Shown here: positions 60,460 through 64,000 of the stretch, in pieces
Numbering within the stretch: position 1 is the first letter of the stretch
Layout of the letters: each line of letters starts with the position of its first letter
Source: Gavia stellata
Taxonomy: Eukaryota > Chordata > Aves > Gaviiformes > Gaviidae
Direction: 5' to 3'
DNA length: 64,000 nucleotides
Assembly (NCBI RefSeq): GCF_030936135.1
Contig: NC_082613.1
Span: forward strand, 3,658,001-3,722,000
The notes under the pieces: model-generated
What the model saw: only the letters and a program-made list of their open reading frames with translations
Database searches by the model: none
Told to the model about the DNA's origin: nothing
Position numbers and translations under genes: made by a program

Positions 60460-63269
60460 GAATATTTAACTCCTACTTAACAGGAGAAATTCAAACACAG
60501 ATCCGTCAATCCTGCCAGCCTATTCTGTATGGGGCAGGGCAAGGGCGATGGGTGAGAAGACAATTGCCCAGAGACCTGCAAACTGCCAGCGGGGAAGTCC
60601 AAGCTGGAGTCACCACTTGCAGGCAGCGCTGCCCGTCCACTCGAGCCCTGCCAGACATGAGCCATTTGCTTTGCTTCCACTTCCAAGTGTGATCCCAGAA
60701 CTTCCCTTTTCCCTCCACTGCAGCCACTCTGGGAGTCCCTGCAAGACATCGCTGCCAGCACCCCTGCTACTGCACCTCTGCTGCTGCACCACCGCCACCA
60801 CAAACAATCCTCCAAGGAGAGGCATGCGGGAAGGCACGGATCTGTCCATCAGAGTGCACCTCTCTCCCAAACCCTTTGCAAGGCAACAGAGACACAAATT
60901 AGAAAGAAACCAAAAGTGGACTCTTATACATCAGACCTATTTCAGCTTCCAAGAGCTGAAAATTGATCACTCTCTCCCGCTGGAGATGCTACAGATGCAC
61001 ATGACCGGCAATTCTCACTCCCTTTCCCATCCCGGGGCAATCCTGCACGTCAGCCCTTTCTCAGGAAAGCGATCGTCACCCGCACAGCATCCCACAGCCC
61101 GTTCAAGTCACAGCCCTCGCTGAAGGAGCACATGCAGGCGGGCATGGGGAGGGCTGTGGCACCAGTGGCAATGATCTGGGCTGCAAAAGCAGTGCCCGAA
61201 GGAAAGGGTGCAGGCAACAAGCCAGGGCAAACACAGGAGGCTACTGAAGCTTCTACAAGGGAACCCTGGTAAAATAACGGCACTTAAATGCTGTTCCCTA
61301 GGCAGAAATAAGCACTTTGCTCAGCAGTTTGTGACCTTCATCAGCACCTTCAGCACAGGTGCTGTCGATACCTTCAGCGAGCGCCTCCATACCCGCAGTT
61401 ATCCTGGGCTGGTTTTTGGAACAGGACAAACTTTGACCGTCCTTTGCTCACGGTGAGGACAGGGTAACAGCACCGCATGAGGGTGAACTAAACCAGACCC
61501 TGAGCAGCAGCTGCAGCATCTCAGCTACCGCAGGAGGGTAACCACTGGCTCCTGTGGATTGTTTTTATAGCAGCAACCTCTCTATTTAGTTATTTTGCAC
61601 CTCTTCGATCTCCAACCAGTAGTCTTCATCTGCTACAAAGCTGAGCCCTAAAGAAGGATGGCTGGTCCAGCTGCAGTGCATGGCCCTTCTCCCACGCCTG
61701 GGCATGCCGATCTGGGCTCTGTGGGATGATGAAGAGTGTGGCCAAGCCCCAGTTCAACGAGGTGCTTCAGTGCAGCATAATTTTAGTGAGCACTAAGTAA
61801 ATGTTTTTAGCAGAAGGGACAAGGGCTCTCTCTTGCCGGGGCTGGCTTTGACAAGGAGGGAGAAGAAGGGAGCCTTCATTTCCTGAAACTAAGAGGCTGA
61901 AGAACCCCTATGACAAGCAAACCATTAAAAAGAAAAAGTAATAATAATACTGAGCAAAATATTGCTTCAGGGAAAAATTTCTGCTGGGTTTTAGCAGAGA
62001 TGTTGATATTGCAAACTCAGAAATGTCTGTGTGGAAACACATTTGCAGCGTGCTATTAGATGGTGCACGAAAGCAAAGAGCTGTGTTTGCAAGGGAGAAA
62101 TTAAAGCATTTGAAAATTAAAAGACATTTAAAACATGCCTTCTGAAAGGCATTCTCTTCTCTGGTAGAGAAGTTATGAGTAGAGAGACTGAGCTTCCCCA
62201 AATCACAGACCCTTAAAGCCAGAGTCTGTGACTACCTTGAAGCACTTGTCCAACACTTCACTTTGCTTCCGCAGAAGGGAGCGCTGGCGGGGACCAGCCG
62301 AGGCCTCTGCAAACCCCCGGGGGAGCTCCTCTGCTCGGGGCCAGGCTTGGCCAGGCTCACCCCTGCAAACCAGCCCCGGCCGGGGGCTCCTGCCCACAGC
62401 TCCCTGCATCACTTCCTTTGCAAACCTGCTTTCATGTGCTCAGGAGCAAATCTGGAGTGGGGGGATCTGCAGCATGCCAAATTTCCCCAGGGCAAGCCCT
62501 TCCCATGCTGGGAGCAGACACCCGTCCTGCCTGATGCCTGCACCGCTGGAGATGCTCTGCGTGTAAATTCAAAAGAAAGCTTACCCACACAGTGCCCTTA
62601 GTACCTCCACGTGAAGATCCCACAAAGCATAAGGGGATGCTTTTCAAATTAACAGATGTCATCATGTCAAAACCCAAAGCCCTTGGGAGGAGGGAATCCT
62701 GAGACCTGTGGGATGAGGGAGTCGCGGGCTGAGGCTGAGCGGAGTTTTTGGGGCACCGTGCACCTTGAAGGTGGCACACAGCACGGCTCGTGCACAGAGG
62801 TGATTGCTCTGCACTTTGCATATTCCCTCTGTGCACTGGGCTGGGATTTTTTATTTCATCCATAATTCATATCCTGCTGCAGCGATTCTACGGCAGCAGC
62901 GCAGGACCTCAGCACTCGTCATAACGAGAAGAGAGGGATGCTTGTCGTCGCCAAACAGCAAACTGTAGAGCTTGGGTCCAGCCAGCACCTCCCCTTTATC
63001 GCAGTTGCTCTGGAGGCAAAGATGCGAATAGACAGTGAAATAAGAGCTGCAGCCGGGTTCGGGAAGGCCGAGCTGCCGGTGCCTGTGCAGCCTGCCGAGG
63101 GGTGCAAGAAAAACCTCTGCCTCGCGGAGGGCCAGCCCGGCTCAGAGCTGTGTGTCCTGGCAGACCTTTGCTCTTGGGTCTCTGGCAGCCGAGGCTGAAG
63201 ACGGCTACTGCAAACCCCACATGAGCCCATGTTCAAACCCCTGTCTTGCCTCTGTTTGTAGCCTTATAT

Positions 63270-63811
63270 ACTGTGTTCAGTTTTGGGCCCCTCACTACAA
63301 GAAGGACATTGAGGTGCTGGAGTGTGTCCAGAGAAGGGCGACGGAGCTGGTGAGGGGTCTGGAGCACAAGTCTGATGAGGAGCGGCTGAGGGAGCTGGGG
63401 GTGTTCAGTCTGGAGAAGAGGAGGCTGAGGGGAGACCTCATCGCTCTCTACAACTGCCTGAAAGGGGGTTGTGGTGAGGTGGGTGTTGGTCTCTTCTCCC
63501 AAGTGATAGTGACAGGACAAGAGGAAATGGCCTCAAGTTGTGCCAGGGGAGGTTCAGACTGGATCTTAGGAAAAATTTCTTTACTGAGAGAGTGGTAACA
63601 CACTGGAAGAGGCTGCCCAGGGAGGTGGTGGAGTCACCATCCCTGGAGGTGTTCAAGGAGCGTGTGGACGTGGCATTGTGGGACATGGCTTGATGGGCAT
63701 GGTGCTGTGTGGTGTGGGTGTAGTTTGTGGGGGTTTTTTTTTGTAATGGTTGAACTTGATGATCTTAAAGGTCTTTTCCAACCTTAGTGATTCTGTGATT
63801 CTGTGATTCTG
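63270..63811 (+). mobile_element. Longest CR1 LINE copy in the window
   Basis: The copy starts near CTGTGTTCAGTTTTGGGCCC and runs through [16 protein letters not shown] ORF2 C-terminal coding to the 3' tail, with three ATTCTGTG units at about 63789-63811. It covers the CR1 stretch encoding [21 protein letters not shown] frame shift lies near 63506 (AGTGATAGTGACAGG, where sister copies read AGTGACAAGCGACAGG). Confidence 0.95.
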
Positions 63812-64000
63812 AGTGGCTGTGCACGGCAGCCAGCAGCACAGGGCTGCTTAGTCCTCCAACCCCAACCTGTGGTGCACATGCAAACGCCATCACTAGCCAA
63901 GCTCAGCGCTAGATGCCCGTGCACCCTTAGCTTTCGGGGCCAGGTTGCTTTTCTTTTTCACTTGGCTCCAGCAGTGCTGAAGGGTGAGAGGCTTTGCTGT

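Larger units (their letters stand above)
46446..63269. other. Intergenic sequence upstream of SLCO4A1
   Basis: About 16.8 kb with no supportable gene, no CR1 copy and no tRNA-like element that I could recognise. It holds a 17-base duplication (47421), a poly-A (60444), a small CpG-rich patch near 50675-50740 and AT-rich unique blocks at about 49.95-50.25, 52.4-52.9 and 59.75-60.1 kb. Mature miR-1 and miR-133a sequences were looked for on the minus strand and not seen. Confidence 0.6.

Noticed and set aside
63152..63598. Open frame of 148 codons near the right edge
   Set aside because: It is the CR1 ORF2 remnant and ends at the frame break.
46446..64000. miR-1-1 and miR-133a-2 hairpins expected by synteny
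   Set aside because: Scanning by eye for the mature sequences on the minus strand found no match. They probably lie beyond the window.
1..64000. tRNA genes
   Set aside because: I saw no B-box type GGTTCRANNCC paired with a plausible A box. A covariance-model scan would be decisive.

Overview
The window looks like nuclear DNA from a bird. Several 5'-truncated CR1 non-LTR retrotransposon ends are present, carrying the avian CR1 3' tail (ATTCTGTG octamer repeats). Interspersed-repeat density is low, the one promoter is a short and very GC-rich CpG island, and the only gene I can support is a vertebrate organic-anion transporter. The species cannot be read from the sequence. In birds and mammals this gene lies in a conserved block (chromosome 20 in human and, by inference, in birds).

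The gene is SLCO4A1 (OATP4A1), on the minus strand. I rebuilt it from 11 coding exons with GT/AG boundaries: 31714-32693 (start codon at 32539), 30507-30597, 29222-29343, 28835-28946, 23707-23861, 22811-23006, 22017-22182, 21216-21388, 20772-20836, 20103-20251 and 19150-19299 (stop). Intron phases match across every junction. The joined frame is 2205 nt (734 residues plus stop), close to the roughly 720 residues of the mammalian protein. It has 12 predicted membrane segments, the OATP signature at the start of TM6, and a ten-cysteine Kazal-like loop between TM9 and TM10. A probable non-coding first exon (donor at 46037/46036) lies in the CpG island at about 45.6-46.2 kb, which gives a first intron of about 13.3 kb. 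A long 3' UTR to about 16.64 or 16.12 kb is possible but unproven.

Layout: 1-16.1 kb is non-coding sequence downstream of the gene, with a CR1 copy, a CR1 scrap, a 23-base poly-G run and a (GGGAT)n array. 16.1-19.15 kb is the putative 3' UTR. 19.15-32.7 kb holds the coding exons, and 32.7-46.04 kb is intron 1, with two CR1 insertions and a small secondary CpG cluster. 45.6-46.45 kb is the promoter island followed by a G-rich tract. 46.45-64 kb is upstream intergenic sequence with no supportable gene, ending in the longest CR1 copy.

I looked for the neighbours expected from human synteny: NTSR1 on the low-coordinate side and miR-1-1/miR-133a-2 on the high-coordinate side. I recognised none of them, so they probably lie outside the window. 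I found no convincing new biological system. The best items for a second look are the inverted double-ended CR1 structure in intron 1, the uORF in front of the SLCO4A1 start, the bidirectional architecture and G-rich flank of the promoter, and several homeodomain-motif-rich non-coding blocks.
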